NCBI RefSeq assembly: GCF_000243275.1
Contig: NZ_CM001437.1
Location: 2,348,490-2,412,489 of the forward strand
Length of the DNA: 64,000 nucleotides
Source: Myroides odoratus DSM 2801
GTDB taxonomy: Bacteria > Bacteroidota > Bacteroidia > Flavobacteriales > Flavobacteriaceae
Direction: 5' to 3'
A program made the position numbers and the translations under genes. Shown in pieces: positions 32,917 to 41,729 of this stretch (position 1 is the stretch's first letter; every line of letters starts with the position of its first letter). The notes under the pieces are model-generated. The model had not been told where the DNA came from, did no database searches, and worked only from the letters and a program-made list of their open reading frames with translations.

Positions 32917-34179
32917 ATGGAGCATTCGTTAAAAGGAAAGAAAATATTAATTATTGGGCAAGTTTGGCCTGAATCTCGTTCATCTGCTGCAGGTAAACGC
33001 ATGTTGCAGCTATTGGAGGTTTTTCAAGGGTGGGAGATGCAGATCTACTTTGGATCTACGGCACAGAAAACACCGTATAGCGATGATTTAACCTCTTATG
33101 CTGTGAAAGAAGTTGAGGTTTTCCTCAATGATGAGCGCACCGACCAGTTATTAGCGGATTTGCAGCCCGATTGGGTGATGTATGACCGTTTTATGATTGA
33201 AGAACAATTCGGATGGCGTATCAGCGCGCAATGCCCTAATGCGTTAACCCTACTCGATACAGAAGATCTACACTTTTTGCGTTATGCACGTCAAGAGTTA
33301 TGTAAAAAAGAAGAAGGTCATTTGGAAGACTACTTGTATAGCGAACGAACGAAACGAGAGCTCGCGAGTATCATGCGATGTGATTTAACACTGTTGATTT
33401 CTAGTTTCGAATTTCATCTGTTGACTGAAACTTTTCGACTGCCCGCGGAAGGCCTCTTTGTGTTGCCTTTTTTAGAAGAAGAAATAACCCTAGAACAACA
33501 ACAGAACTGGTTGACCTTTGAAGAAAAAGAAGATTTTGTCTTTATTGGAAACTTTATACACGAGCCCAATTGGCAAACGGTGTTGCAATTAAAGACCGTT
33601 ATTTGGCCTGTGTTGCGCAAGCGATTGCCTAAAGCAAAATTGCATATTTATGGAGCCTATCCCTCGGCTAAAGTGTTACAGTTACACAAGGAACAAGAAA
33701 ATTTCTTTATCCACGGTAGAGCGGAAGATGCTTTGGAAGTAATTGCAAAGGCCCGAGTGCTATTGGCACCTATTCCTTTTGGTGCTGGAATTAAAGGGAA
33801 GTTTATTGATGCCATGCGTGTGGGAACCCCCAATGTAACTACTAGGGTTGGTATAGAAGCTATGGCAACTCCTGAAGAGTGGAGTGGGTGTTGTGCAGAT
33901 GAAGTGGAGGAATTTGTTTCAAAGGCCGTAGAACTTTACCAAGATGAAGCCCTTTGGAAAGTCAAACAACAAAAAGGGGTAGACATCATTCAAAAGTATT
34001 ATAGTAAAACTCATTTTACAGCTGCATGTAAAGCAAAAATAATTGATATGGATACGACATTGGAACAGTATCGCAAGACTAATTTTTTAAAAGAAGTATT
34101 CAAACATCACAGTGCACAAAGTACAAAGTACATGGCTCTTTGGATTGAAGAGAAAAATAAACATAAAAAAAGCGAGTAA
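32917..34179 (+). CDS. Glycosyltransferase, GT4-like
   Basis: Encodes 420 residues. The N-terminal Rossmann part (KKILIIGQVWPESRSSAAGKR, about 7-27) and the C-terminal domain with FVFIGNFIHEPNW (about 208-220), KLHIYGAYPS, and the Gly/Glu-rich donor-binding region VLLAPIPFGAGIKGKFIDAM then GTPNVTTRVGIEAM are those of GT-B group 1 enzymes. It is cytoplasmic; donor and acceptor are unknown. Alone in its unit; the last codons and stop form the left arm of its own terminator. Confidence 0.85.
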   Translation: MEHSLKGKKILIIGQVWPESRSSAAGKRMLQLLEVFQGWEMQIYFGSTAQKTPYSDDLTSYAVKEVEVFLNDERTDQLLADLQPDWVMYDRFMIEEQFGWRISAQCPNALTLLDTEDLHFLRYARQELCKKEEGHLEDYLYSERTKRELASIMRCDLTLLISSFEFHLLTETFRLPAEGLFVLPFLEEEITLEQQQNWLTFEEKEDFVFIGNFIHEPNWQTVLQLKTVIWPVLRKRLPKAKLHIYGAYPSAKVLQLHKEQENFFIHGRAEDALEVIAKARVLLAPIPFGAGIKGKFIDAMRVGTPNVTTRVGIEAMATPEEWSGCCADEVEEFVSKAVELYQDEALWKVKQQKGVDIIQKYYSKTHFTAACKAKIIDMDTTLEQYRKTNFLKEVFKHHSAQSTKYMALWIEEKNKHKKSE

Positions 34180-34200
34180 AAATCTTTACTCGCTTTTTTT
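34166..34200. terminator. Terminator overlapping the glycosyltransferase stop codon
   Basis: AAAAAAGCGAGTAAA (34166-34180) / TTTACTCGCTTTTTT with loop AATC. The stop TAA (34177-34179) is inside the left arm. It also serves the convergent dipeptidase gene ending at 34203. Confidence 0.93.
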
Positions 34201-34202
34201 TA

Positions 34203-35591
34203 TTATTTTACTAATTCCATATAGTATTTATAGAACAATGGAATAGTTTCAATTCCTTTTAGGTAGTTGAATACACCAAAGTGCTCATTAGGAGAGTGGA
34301 TCGCATCAGAGTCTAATCCGAATCCCATCATAATTGATTTAGATCCTAATTCTTCCTCAAATAAAGCAACAATTGGAATACTTCCTCCTGAACGTACTGG
34401 AATTGGCGTTACACCAAACGTATCTTCATACGCTTTTGCAGCCGCTTGATATCCAATAGAGTCAATAGGCGTTACATAACCTTGTCCACCATGATGAGGT
34501 TTTACTTCTACTTTCACACCTGCAGGCGCAATGCTTTCAAAGTGCTTCTTGAATAGCGATGTAATTTCTTCCCAATCTTGGTTTGGAACTAAACGCATCG
34601 AGATTTTTGCGAATGCTTTACTAGCGATAACAGTCTTAGCTCCTTCACCAGTATAACCTCCCCAAATTCCATTTACGTCTAATGTTGGACGAATAGAGTT
34701 GCGTTCGTTTGTTGTATATCCTGCTTCTCCGTATACTTCATCAATATCCAATGCTTTTTTGTAATCGTCTAAAGAGAATGGGCGTTTTGCCATTTCATCT
34801 CTTTCTTCACGAGAAAGCTCTTCTACTTTATCGTAGAATCCTGGAATAGTGATATGATTATTTTCATCATGTAAGGAAGCAATCATCTTCGTTAATACGT
34901 TGATTGGGTTGGCAACCGCTCCACCATATAAACCAGAGTGTAAATCTCGGTTCGGTCCAGTTACTTCAACTTCAACATAGCTTAATCCTCTCAATCCTGT
35001 TGTAATAGAAGGCTGTTGATTAGAAATCATTCCAGTATCAGAAATCAGAATTACATCATTTTTCAATTTATCGTGGTTTCTTTTTACAAACCATCCTAAA
35101 CTTACTGATCCAACTTCTTCTTCTCCTTCAATCATGAATTTCACGTTACAAGGTAAAGTATTTGTTGCAATCATATATTCAACCGCTTTCACGTGCATGA
35201 ACATCTGTCCTTTGTCATCACAAGCTCCACGAGCGAAGATTGCTCCTTCTGGGTGAATAGGTGTTGTTTTAATTACAGGTTCAAACGGAGGAGAGGTCCA
35301 AAGTTCAATTGGATCTGCTGGTTGTACGTCATAATGACCATAAATCAATACCGTTGGAAGAGCAGGATCGATGATTTTTTCTCCATATACGATAGGATAT
35401 CCAGGAGTTTCGCACAATTCTACATTGTCGCAACCTGCTTTTATTAAATTTTCTTTTACTGCTTCAGCCGTGTTTATTACGTCTTGAGAGTACGCACTAT
35501 CTGCACTGATAGAAGGTTTTTTAAGTAGTTCAATTAGCTCATCTAGAAGACGTTGCTTGTTTTCTTGAACAAATTGTTTTGAATCTTTCAT
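34203..35591 (-). CDS. M20 family dipeptidase
   Basis: Encodes 462 residues from the ATG at 35589-35591. A frame extension to 35630 is excluded because the -7 promoter box lies across it. Metal ligands of the M20 family are present: His86 (IYGHYDVQ), Asp125 (GACDDKGQ), Glu157/Glu158 (EGEEEVGS), Asp185 (SDTG) and a C-terminal HSPNEHF. The dimerisation lid lies in between. It cleaves dipeptides in the cytoplasm using two zinc ions. It fits the peptide-based nutrition suggested by the POT cluster. Confidence 0.93.
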   Translation of the reverse strand: MKDSKQFVQENKQRLLDELIELLKKPSISADSAYSQDVINTAEAVKENLIKAGCDNVELCETPGYPIVYGEKIIDPALPTVLIYGHYDVQPADPIELWTSPPFEPVIKTTPIHPEGAIFARGACDDKGQMFMHVKAVEYMIATNTLPCNVKFMIEGEEEVGSVSLGWFVKRNHDKLKNDVILISDTGMISNQQPSITTGLRGLSYVEVEVTGPNRDLHSGLYGGAVANPINVLTKMIASLHDENNHITIPGFYDKVEELSREERDEMAKRPFSLDDYKKALDIDEVYGEAGYTTNERNSIRPTLDVNGIWGGYTGEGAKTVIASKAFAKISMRLVPNQDWEEITSLFKKHFESIAPAGVKVEVKPHHGGQGYVTPIDSIGYQAAAKAYEDTFGVTPIPVRSGGSIPIVALFEEELGSKSIMMGFGLDSDAIHSPNEHFGVFNYLKGIETIPLFYKYYMELVK

Positions 35592-35623
35592 AGTATGTAT
35601 CGATACAGTTATATTATTCCTTA

Positions 35624-35631
35624 CAAACATA
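35624..35631 (-). promoter_or_regulatory. -7 box of the M20 dipeptidase promoter
   Basis: Minus-strand TATGTTTG fits TAnnTTTG. It lies 32 bases upstream of the chosen ATG and rules out the longer reading frame as the translated form. Confidence 0.6.
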
Positions 35632-35656
35632 AGAATAAAAAAAAATTATTTTTTTC

Positions 35657-35686
35657 TTGCGCATTAAAAAACAGGTTGTATATTTG
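35657..35686 (+). promoter_or_regulatory. Promoter of tRNA-Leu
   Basis: TTG at 35657-35659, 19-base spacer, TATATTTG at 35679-35686. Same layout as the first tRNA-Asp promoter. Confidence 0.85.
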
Positions 35687-35739
35687 CAACGTCTTAAAAG
35701 AACAACAGTACACAAGTGTACGGCAGTTCTAAGCCACCT

Positions 35740-35821
35740 GCGGGTGTGGTGAAATTGGTAGACACGCCAGACTTAGGATCTGGTGCCGCAAGGTGTGTAG
35801 GTTCGAGTCCTATCACCCGCA
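35740..35821 (+). tRNA. tRNA-Leu(TAG)
   Basis: 82 bases. Acceptor stem GCGGGTG / CACCCGC, discriminator A. Anticodon stem CCAGA / TCTGG encloses CTTAGGA, anticodon TAG. The long variable arm (TGCCGCAAGGTG region) is class II, as expected for leucine. CCA is not encoded. Confidence 0.97.
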
Positions 35822-35823
35822 CT

Positions 35824-35854
35824 AAAGCCTCTTCGGAAGAAGAGGCTTTTTTTA
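35824..35854 (+). terminator. Terminator after tRNA-Leu
   Basis: AAAGCCTCTTC / GAAGAGGCTTT perfect stem, loop GGAA, then a T-run; begins three bases past the tRNA. Confidence 0.95.
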
Positions 35855-35938
35855 TGGTTTATGGTGAACAGTTTGCAGTTTACAAAATCAGGTAAAAAAA
35901 CTGTAAACAGAGAACAGTAAACCGTCCACCAAAATTCC

Positions 35939-35946
35939 TACCTTTG
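35939..35946 (+). promoter_or_regulatory. -7 box abutting the DEAD-box helicase start
   Basis: TACCTTTG fits TAnnTTTG and ends 4 bases before the ATG at 35951, predicting a leaderless or nearly leaderless transcript. Confidence 0.55.
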
Positions 35947-35950
35947 TCAC

Positions 35951-37261
35951 ATGAATCAAGCAGATATCCTTAAAAAATTGGAGATTGCAGCCCTAAATGA
36001 GATGCAGCTTCAAACCCTTCAAACCGCGCAAACAAAAAATAACATTGTTTTATTATCTCCGACAGGATCTGGTAAAACATTGGCTTTTCTGTTGCCTATC
36101 GTTCAACGGTTAAATCCTGCAGTAAAAGGCGTACAAGCCGTTATTCTCGTGCCAACACGTGAACTTGCACTTCAGATTGAAACGGTGTTTAAGAAGATGG
36201 GAACTGCTTTTAAAATCAATGCGTGTTACGGGGGACACTCCACGCGTACAGAATTAAATAACCTAGCTTCTCCACCTGCTGTTTTAGTGGGAACACCTGG
36301 ACGTGTAGCTTTTCATATTGAAGAAAATTCTTTTGATACAGCCAATGTGCATAGCTATGTCATTGATGAATTCGACAAAGCATTAGAAATGGGATTTCAA
36401 GATGATATGGATTACATCATTAATTCTTTCGATCGACTTGAATTTCGCATGTTGACTTCGGCTACGGCATTGAAAAAAATACCAGAATTTACTGGAATTG
36501 ACAATCCTAAAAACCTCAAGTTCTTGCAGACGGAAGAGATCAAACCCAAGTTGACATTTAGTAAAGTTGTTTGTCCAGCAGAAGAAAAATTAGAAGCTGT
36601 CATCCAATTGATTGGAAAAATTGGAAAGGATACCATTTTGGTCTTTTGTAATCACCGAGAGGCAGTAGCGCGAATCAGTGAAACCTTGACTAAAAAAGGA
36701 GTGGCTAATGGCGCTTTTCATGGAGGATTGCTACAAGAAGATCGAGAGCGTGCATTGATGAAGTTTCGCAATAGAAGTTGTCATATTCTAATCTCGACGG
36801 ATTTAGCTGCTAGAGGCTTGGATATACCTGAAATTGGACATGTTATTCACTATCAGATTCCAGAGAAGGAAGATGCGTTTATTCATCGAAATGGACGAAC
36901 TGCGCGTATGAAAGCAACGGGGAAAGCCTATGTGATGGTTACCAATGAAGAAGAGTATAGCTTTCTTGATCCAGAGATGCCTATTGAGCAGCTGAAAGGA
37001 GAATATAAGATCGACAATACAACAGACTTTAAAACGATTTACATCAGTGCTGGAAAAAAGGACAAAGTCAATAAAGTGGATATCGTTGGGTATTTAATTA
37101 AAATAGGAGGCTTGCAAAAGGAAGATATCGGATTAATTGACGTACGCGATACACAAGCTTTTGTGGCAGTGCGTACCGCTAAAATTAAACCGCTATTGCG
37201 TACACTAGAAAATACCCGATTAAAGAATAAAAAAGTTAAGATTGCTGTAGCTAAGGATTAA
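35951..37261 (+). CDS. DEAD-box RNA helicase family protein
   Basis: Encodes 436 residues. Motif I SPTGSGKT at 36-43, motif Ia PTREL near 68-72, motif II is DEFD (139-142) rather than DEAD, motif III SAT at 170-172, and motif VI HRNGRTAR near 309-316. The C-terminal 70 residues (KVNKVDIVGYLIKIGGLQKEDIG ...) form a DbpA-type RNA-binding domain, as in enzymes that act on rRNA during ribosome assembly. The Ala-to-Phe change in motif II is unusual but keeps both acids. Confidence 0.92.
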   Translation: MNQADILKKLEIAALNEMQLQTLQTAQTKNNIVLLSPTGSGKTLAFLLPIVQRLNPAVKGVQAVILVPTRELALQIETVFKKMGTAFKINACYGGHSTRTELNNLASPPAVLVGTPGRVAFHIEENSFDTANVHSYVIDEFDKALEMGFQDDMDYIINSFDRLEFRMLTSATALKKIPEFTGIDNPKNLKFLQTEEIKPKLTFSKVVCPAEEKLEAVIQLIGKIGKDTILVFCNHREAVARISETLTKKGVANGAFHGGLLQEDRERALMKFRNRSCHILISTDLAARGLDIPEIGHVIHYQIPEKEDAFIHRNGRTARMKATGKAYVMVTNEEEYSFLDPEMPIEQLKGEYKIDNTTDFKTIYISAGKKDKVNKVDIVGYLIKIGGLQKEDIGLIDVRDTQAFVAVRTAKIKPLLRTLENTRLKNKKVKIAVAKD

Positions 37262-37315
37262 GTTTATCCTTAGCTGTATCTAATTGTTTTGTTGATAGTA
37301 ATATGAAAGTTGTAA

Positions 37316-37756
37316 ATGAATAGCGAACCCGATTACCAAATATTCTTTTTTGTGATTTTCATGGGAGTATGGATGAGTACTCTTATTTATTCTCCAATTC
37401 TTACCTATCTTCGAAAACCTAAAGTATTTTATTCCTTACTTATTTTATCTATAATAGGTATAATTTACGCGTGTTTTCAAATTAAAGTAGGCTGGGAGCA
37501 TAGGCGAATAATAGGAATCTTATCTCCTTTACTACTATTTATTTTTCTCTTGCTGTATAAGATTGCGAATCTAATAGCATTAAAAAAATACAATAGGCCG
37601 ATGTATTTTAGTTGTAGAATAAGTACCTATTTAAAGCTAAAAGAAGCAGAAGAGTCGACTTGGTTGGAATGGATGATGCAAGCAGCAATTACATTAGGAG
37701 CAACTTTACTTTGGAATGTTGTTGTGGAACTGGTTGAAGACTGGGTTCGTATATAA
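37316..37756 (+). CDS. Membrane protein of unknown function
   Basis: Encodes 146 residues with three clear hydrophobic helices (about 9-28, 37-54, 65-88) and a weaker one near 118-138. No motif is recognised. It follows the helicase by 54 bases on the same strand and may be cotranscribed, but a functional link is not evident. Confidence 0.6.
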   Translation: MNSEPDYQIFFFVIFMGVWMSTLIYSPILTYLRKPKVFYSLLILSIIGIIYACFQIKVGWEHRRIIGILSPLLLFIFLLLYKIANLIALKKYNRPMYFSCRISTYLKLKEAEESTWLEWMMQAAITLGATLLWNVVVELVEDWVRI

Positions 37757-37769
37757 ATGGCACTTACAT

Positions 37770-39299
37770 TTATTTTTCTCTGTGATATTTTGCATCAGCA
37801 GCTTTAAATTGTAGCTTCATCGTTGGAGTAGCTGGTGAACCAAAGATAGAAACGAGATAGATGCTCAGTGCACTCAATATAAATCCTGGGATAATTTCAT
37901 ATAATGGTTCATGATAACCAAAAACAACACCGCCTAAAACTTGTTCTTGAAAAAGGGGCCAAAAGATTACGGTTAGTCCTCCAACGACGATTCCGGTTAA
38001 GGCAGCTGTTCCCGTTGTTTTGGAAGAGAATAGCGCAAAGAGAATCAACGGTCCAAAGGCCGCACCAAAACCAGCCCAAGCACGTGATACCAAGCCTAAA
38101 ATGCTGTTGTTTTCATCTAAGGCAATATACAAGGCAAGACAGGAAATGAGTAAAACGGCTAAGCGACTCATCCAGACTAATTCCCGTTGATGCGCATTGC
38201 GTCGAAAATACGAACGATAAAAATCTTGCGTTAATGTACTTGATGCCATGAGTAGTTGAGCACTTAATGTACTCATTACGGCAGCGAGTATAGCAGATAG
38301 TAAAATTCCAATTACCCAAGGATTAAACAAATAGTGAATTAATTCAATAAAAATCATTTCGTTGTTTTTGTGTACAGCAGCTGCTTGATTGGGATGGGCT
38401 TGAAAATAGCTAATGCCCAAATAACCAATAGCAACAGCACCCAATAGGCACAACAACATCCAAGTCATACCGATCCGGCGTGCATTGCGCATCGTCTTTG
38501 CACTGTCTGCCGCCATAAATCGAGCTAGAATATGGGGCTGACCAAAATAACCCAAACCCCAAGCGGCTGCACTTAGAATGGTGATGAAATTGACGTTGTG
38601 GATGAGGTTCGCATAGGCGATTTGATGCGTTTGAATAGCCAATTCCATCTGTTCTTGCATCTCAGACCAACCCCCAAGTGAAACAACAATCATGATAGGG
38701 GTTAGAATTAAAGCAAATAACATCAAAGACGCTTGTAGGGTATCACTCCAACTTACGGCCAAGAAACCACCAATAAACGTATAGATAATGGTAGCTAATG
38801 CACTAAGCAGTAAAGCTTGGAGGTAAGGAAGGTGAAAGATCGTGGTGAATAGTTGCGCCCCTGCAACCATACCAGAGGCACAGTATAAGGTAAAAAACAG
38901 AAGAATAGCGAGCGCAGCGATGGTTTTAACCCCTTGACCCGTTGTACCAAATCGATACAAGAAAAAATCAGGTAAAGTCAAAGCGTTGTGATTGCATTCG
39001 GTATGTACGCGTAATCGACCTGCTACGAGACGCCAATTGAAATAAGCCCCAATCAGCAAACCTATTGCAATCCAACTTTGTGCTAATCCCGATTTAAAAA
39101 TACTACCCGGTAATCCCATTAACAACCATCCCGACATATCTGATGCTCCTGCTGATAAAGCGGTTACCAATGGACCTAAACGACGTCCACCAAGAATGTA
39201 ATCTGAAAAGTTTTTCGTTCTTAAATAAGCGATGATTCCGATACTTAAAATAAGCAACAGATAGAGGGAAAAGGTCAATAAGGTTGGGTCGAGCTGCAT
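37770..39299 (-). CDS. putP: Sodium/proline symporter
   Basis: Encodes 509 residues from the ATG at 39297-39299. The frame continues to 39473, but that would run through the terminator of the upstream gene; family members start near MQLDPTLLTFSLYL. The SSS-family features are clear: ILGGRRLGPLVTALSAGASDMSGWLLMG (about 35-62), GLGYFGQPHILARFMA, and about 13 helices. It imports proline with sodium across the inner membrane. Proline specificity rests on the close resemblance to PutP. Confidence 0.92.
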   Translation of the reverse strand: MQLDPTLLTFSLYLLLILSIGIIAYLRTKNFSDYILGGRRLGPLVTALSAGASDMSGWLLMGLPGSIFKSGLAQSWIAIGLLIGAYFNWRLVAGRLRVHTECNHNALTLPDFFLYRFGTTGQGVKTIAALAILLFFTLYCASGMVAGAQLFTTIFHLPYLQALLLSALATIIYTFIGGFLAVSWSDTLQASLMLFALILTPIMIVVSLGGWSEMQEQMELAIQTHQIAYANLIHNVNFITILSAAAWGLGYFGQPHILARFMAADSAKTMRNARRIGMTWMLLCLLGAVAIGYLGISYFQAHPNQAAAVHKNNEMIFIELIHYLFNPWVIGILLSAILAAVMSTLSAQLLMASSTLTQDFYRSYFRRNAHQRELVWMSRLAVLLISCLALYIALDENNSILGLVSRAWAGFGAAFGPLILFALFSSKTTGTAALTGIVVGGLTVIFWPLFQEQVLGGVVFGYHEPLYEIIPGFILSALSIYLVSIFGSPATPTMKLQFKAADAKYHREK

Positions 39300-39429
39300 T
39301 TTTATTTTTAAAACTAAATAAAAAAAATCGCAATACCTTGATGATGTGTGATATAAGTAAGTATTTGAGGGTAGATGTTTTAATTGTATACGAATAGTGG
39401 AAGCAATTAAACCGAGAACGAGTAGAATT

Positions 39430-39465
39430 AAAAAAATCAGGTTCTCAAAGAAAGAGAACCTGATT
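39430..39465 (-). terminator. Terminator of the 595-residue gene
   Basis: AATCAGGTTCTC / GAGAACCTGATT perfect 12-base stem with a seven-base loop. On the minus strand it is followed by a run of seven T's. It begins 28 bases past the stop at 39493. Confidence 0.93.
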
Positions 39466-39492
39466 ACAATCAAAAAAAACTAATTAGGGGGG

Positions 39493-41280
39493 CTATGCGT
39501 GTAACAACGCTATTTTGCTGTTGTTTAATTCTTCGAGAATCTTCGATTGATGATTCGTAAAATAAACAGTATCATCTGCGAATAGAGCTTCATAATAGGT
39601 AATACCAGCTAGTAAATTCGCTCTGGTCTTCTCTATTTTTTTCATTTTTAAAGGTGTCGATTCCAGTTCTAATTGGCTTTTCTCCTGTTTAAAATGATCC
39701 ATATACATGCGCAATTCCTTTAAAAAGAAATGTGGACGGTTATCATCTGCTATAATATTGGTTCGCCCATAAATATGTTGCATCATATTTTTGAGAGACA
39801 CTTCTTTATTGAAATAGGCAATATTAGGCCCTGGACAAATAACAACGCCTTGGGCTTCTCCTTTGATTTGCAAGTCATTTTCTAAAAAAGACGCATTGGC
39901 TAATCCAATACACAAGCACGCTTTTTCAGTAATGGCATTGATTTTTTGTTGATAAACGGCTGCTGTTAGCGTTTCCTTTTGGCTTTTTAAAGCCGCTAGC
40001 TCGATGGTTTGATACTTGCGTGATGCTGTACAAATTCCTTCGTTATCATGCGTTTTATCTAAAGCTAAATACTTGCGTGGACATGAACTTCCTGCTTTAT
40101 CTTTGGCGATGCGCTGTGCTTTGTGAAATTCATTTGTTGTTCCTTTGATGTTGTTAAAGGGAATACCTAAAGGAGAAATATGACTTAAATACAAATCTTC
40201 TTCTTTAGCATTGGCCAAAAGTTGACGCGTAGCAACATCTACAGAAGTAGCTTCGGGAACTAAGAGGAATGGAGATCCCCATCCCACAGAATCTACTTGG
40301 TAATAATCAAGTAAAAATTGATGTTCAGCCGCCGTTCCAACTCCTCCTTGAGCTGTAATTTTTAACTCCAAAGGCAATGCTGGCACAAAGCGTTCTTTCT
40401 GTGCTAAAGCCTTACACATCAGGTCGTGGGTAGTTTGAATTAATTCTTGACGCTTCGTTTTGAATTCTTCTAAAATAACTCCTAGTAAATATCCATCTGT
40501 TGCAAAAGCATGCCCACCACAGTTTAACCCTGATTCAATGCGGTATTCGGATACCCAAAGTCCTTTTTTAGCCAAAAAACTCCCCTGAATTAAGGCAGAA
40601 CGGTAATCACTTACTTTTAAGATGATTCGCTTCTGCAAGGCTTGATCAGGTGCTGGGTAAAAGGCATCAAATTCTTCAAAATAGCTGAATAACTTTGGGT
40701 TCATCCCTGCAGAGAGTACCACAGAAGAATTTAAACTACTGTTGCTAAATCCTCGTAAAGCGGCATGTGCATCGTTGTATTTAGCAGGTAGTGGTTCTTT
40801 TTTGTCAAAGTTTTCACGATCTACTTTCGTCATAATATTGACGTCAATATCTCCTGGAGTCAGATAGGTATCGAGAATATTCTTGAGGTTATCTACGGAA
40901 ATCTTATCGTCAATATACGTTTGTAATTGCTTGCGCATATCCGAAACGGTAGGCAACATATCAATATAATCTTCTACGTTTTTTTTACTTTGAAGTAAAT
41001 CCTTTTTGAGGTGGTCGAATTTCTGTTTTACAATGGTATCCAGTGTGTTGAGGTAGGCAGTGATGCGCTTGGCTCTGAAATCTTCAATTTTTTTCGTAAT
41101 CTCTTGGTATGGCAATTCGAATTTCTCGCAGTAGAATTTATTCATGCGTTCAATAAGCTCATCGTCCATAACAGATAACGTGGAAGCTAGTCCATATTGT
41201 GCAACGCGTACAGGACTGTCAATGGTGTAAGCGAGCCCCATCACAGGAATGTGAAAGGAATGCAAAGGTTTTATTTTCAT
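39493..41280 (-). CDS. Large conserved protein with TIM-barrel-like motifs and a cysteine set
   Basis: Encodes 595 residues, no signal peptide. The start HIPVMGLAYTIDSPVRVAQYG and the segment KITAQGGVGTAAEHQFLLDY then VDSVGWGSPFLLVPEA (about 307-343) recall FMN-binding TIM barrels such as nitronate monooxygenases, whose Gly-rich loop binds phosphate. Cysteines 400 (SSCPRK), 417 (GICTAS), 455/457 (ACLCIG) and 482 (VICPGP) are each in a conserved-looking setting and could hold an iron-sulfur cluster. A helical insert covers about 45-140. I know similar proteins only as uncharacterised. Monocistronic with a strong terminator. Confidence 0.7.
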   Translation of the reverse strand: MKIKPLHSFHIPVMGLAYTIDSPVRVAQYGLASTLSVMDDELIERMNKFYCEKFELPYQEITKKIEDFRAKRITAYLNTLDTIVKQKFDHLKKDLLQSKKNVEDYIDMLPTVSDMRKQLQTYIDDKISVDNLKNILDTYLTPGDIDVNIMTKVDRENFDKKEPLPAKYNDAHAALRGFSNSSLNSSVVLSAGMNPKLFSYFEEFDAFYPAPDQALQKRIILKVSDYRSALIQGSFLAKKGLWVSEYRIESGLNCGGHAFATDGYLLGVILEEFKTKRQELIQTTHDLMCKALAQKERFVPALPLELKITAQGGVGTAAEHQFLLDYYQVDSVGWGSPFLLVPEATSVDVATRQLLANAKEEDLYLSHISPLGIPFNNIKGTTNEFHKAQRIAKDKAGSSCPRKYLALDKTHDNEGICTASRKYQTIELAALKSQKETLTAAVYQQKINAITEKACLCIGLANASFLENDLQIKGEAQGVVICPGPNIAYFNKEVSLKNMMQHIYGRTNIIADDNRPHFFLKELRMYMDHFKQEKSQLELESTPLKMKKIEKTRANLLAGITYYEALFADDTVYFTNHQSKILEELNNSKIALLHA

Positions 41281-41729
41281 TCGAGTTTAGGTTTAGTTGT
41301 AAAGGGCGAAAAATAGCTAAATTATGGTGTGTAAGAGGTGATATTTATCATACTAGAATGAATTTGCAGAAATCTTTTTATTCTGTATATCGTGTTGATA
41401 ATTTGGTGTTTATGTTTAATATTGGTTGTTTTAAAACCATTTTTTGAGAGCAATGGAGGACTCCGCCGTACTTGTTTTTAAAGAGAAGCAACTAGATACA
41501 ATTCTCGTGTTATCCAATTCGGATGTGTTGCAAGAAAATTTAAACTATTTTTCCGCTCTTGTATATCCTTAATGCAAAAAGGAAAATAGATTCAGATTTG
41601 TTTTTATTTGCCTCAATTCTTTCAATATTTCTTATAAAGCTTTAAATTTATCAATTGGATGGTTCATAAAAGTGACTTTTCAACGATTGCGAGTCCAAAT
41701 AGTATAGCTAACTTAATAAGAGACTTATT
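41281..41729. other. 449-base divergent gap, no supported gene
   Basis: AT-rich gap between divergent genes. A 39-codon ATG frame at 41453-41572 is the only sizeable open frame of interest, but it has no recognisable features. No perfect TAnnTTTG box was found close to either gene; a near match (TATTTTTC on the minus strand) lies upstream of the 595-residue gene. Confidence 0.4.

Noticed and set aside
41199..41572. Small plus-strand frames in the gap before the MscS gene, including a 39-codon one at 41453
   Set aside because: No promoter box, no start context and no recognisable features; one overlaps the start of the 595-residue gene.
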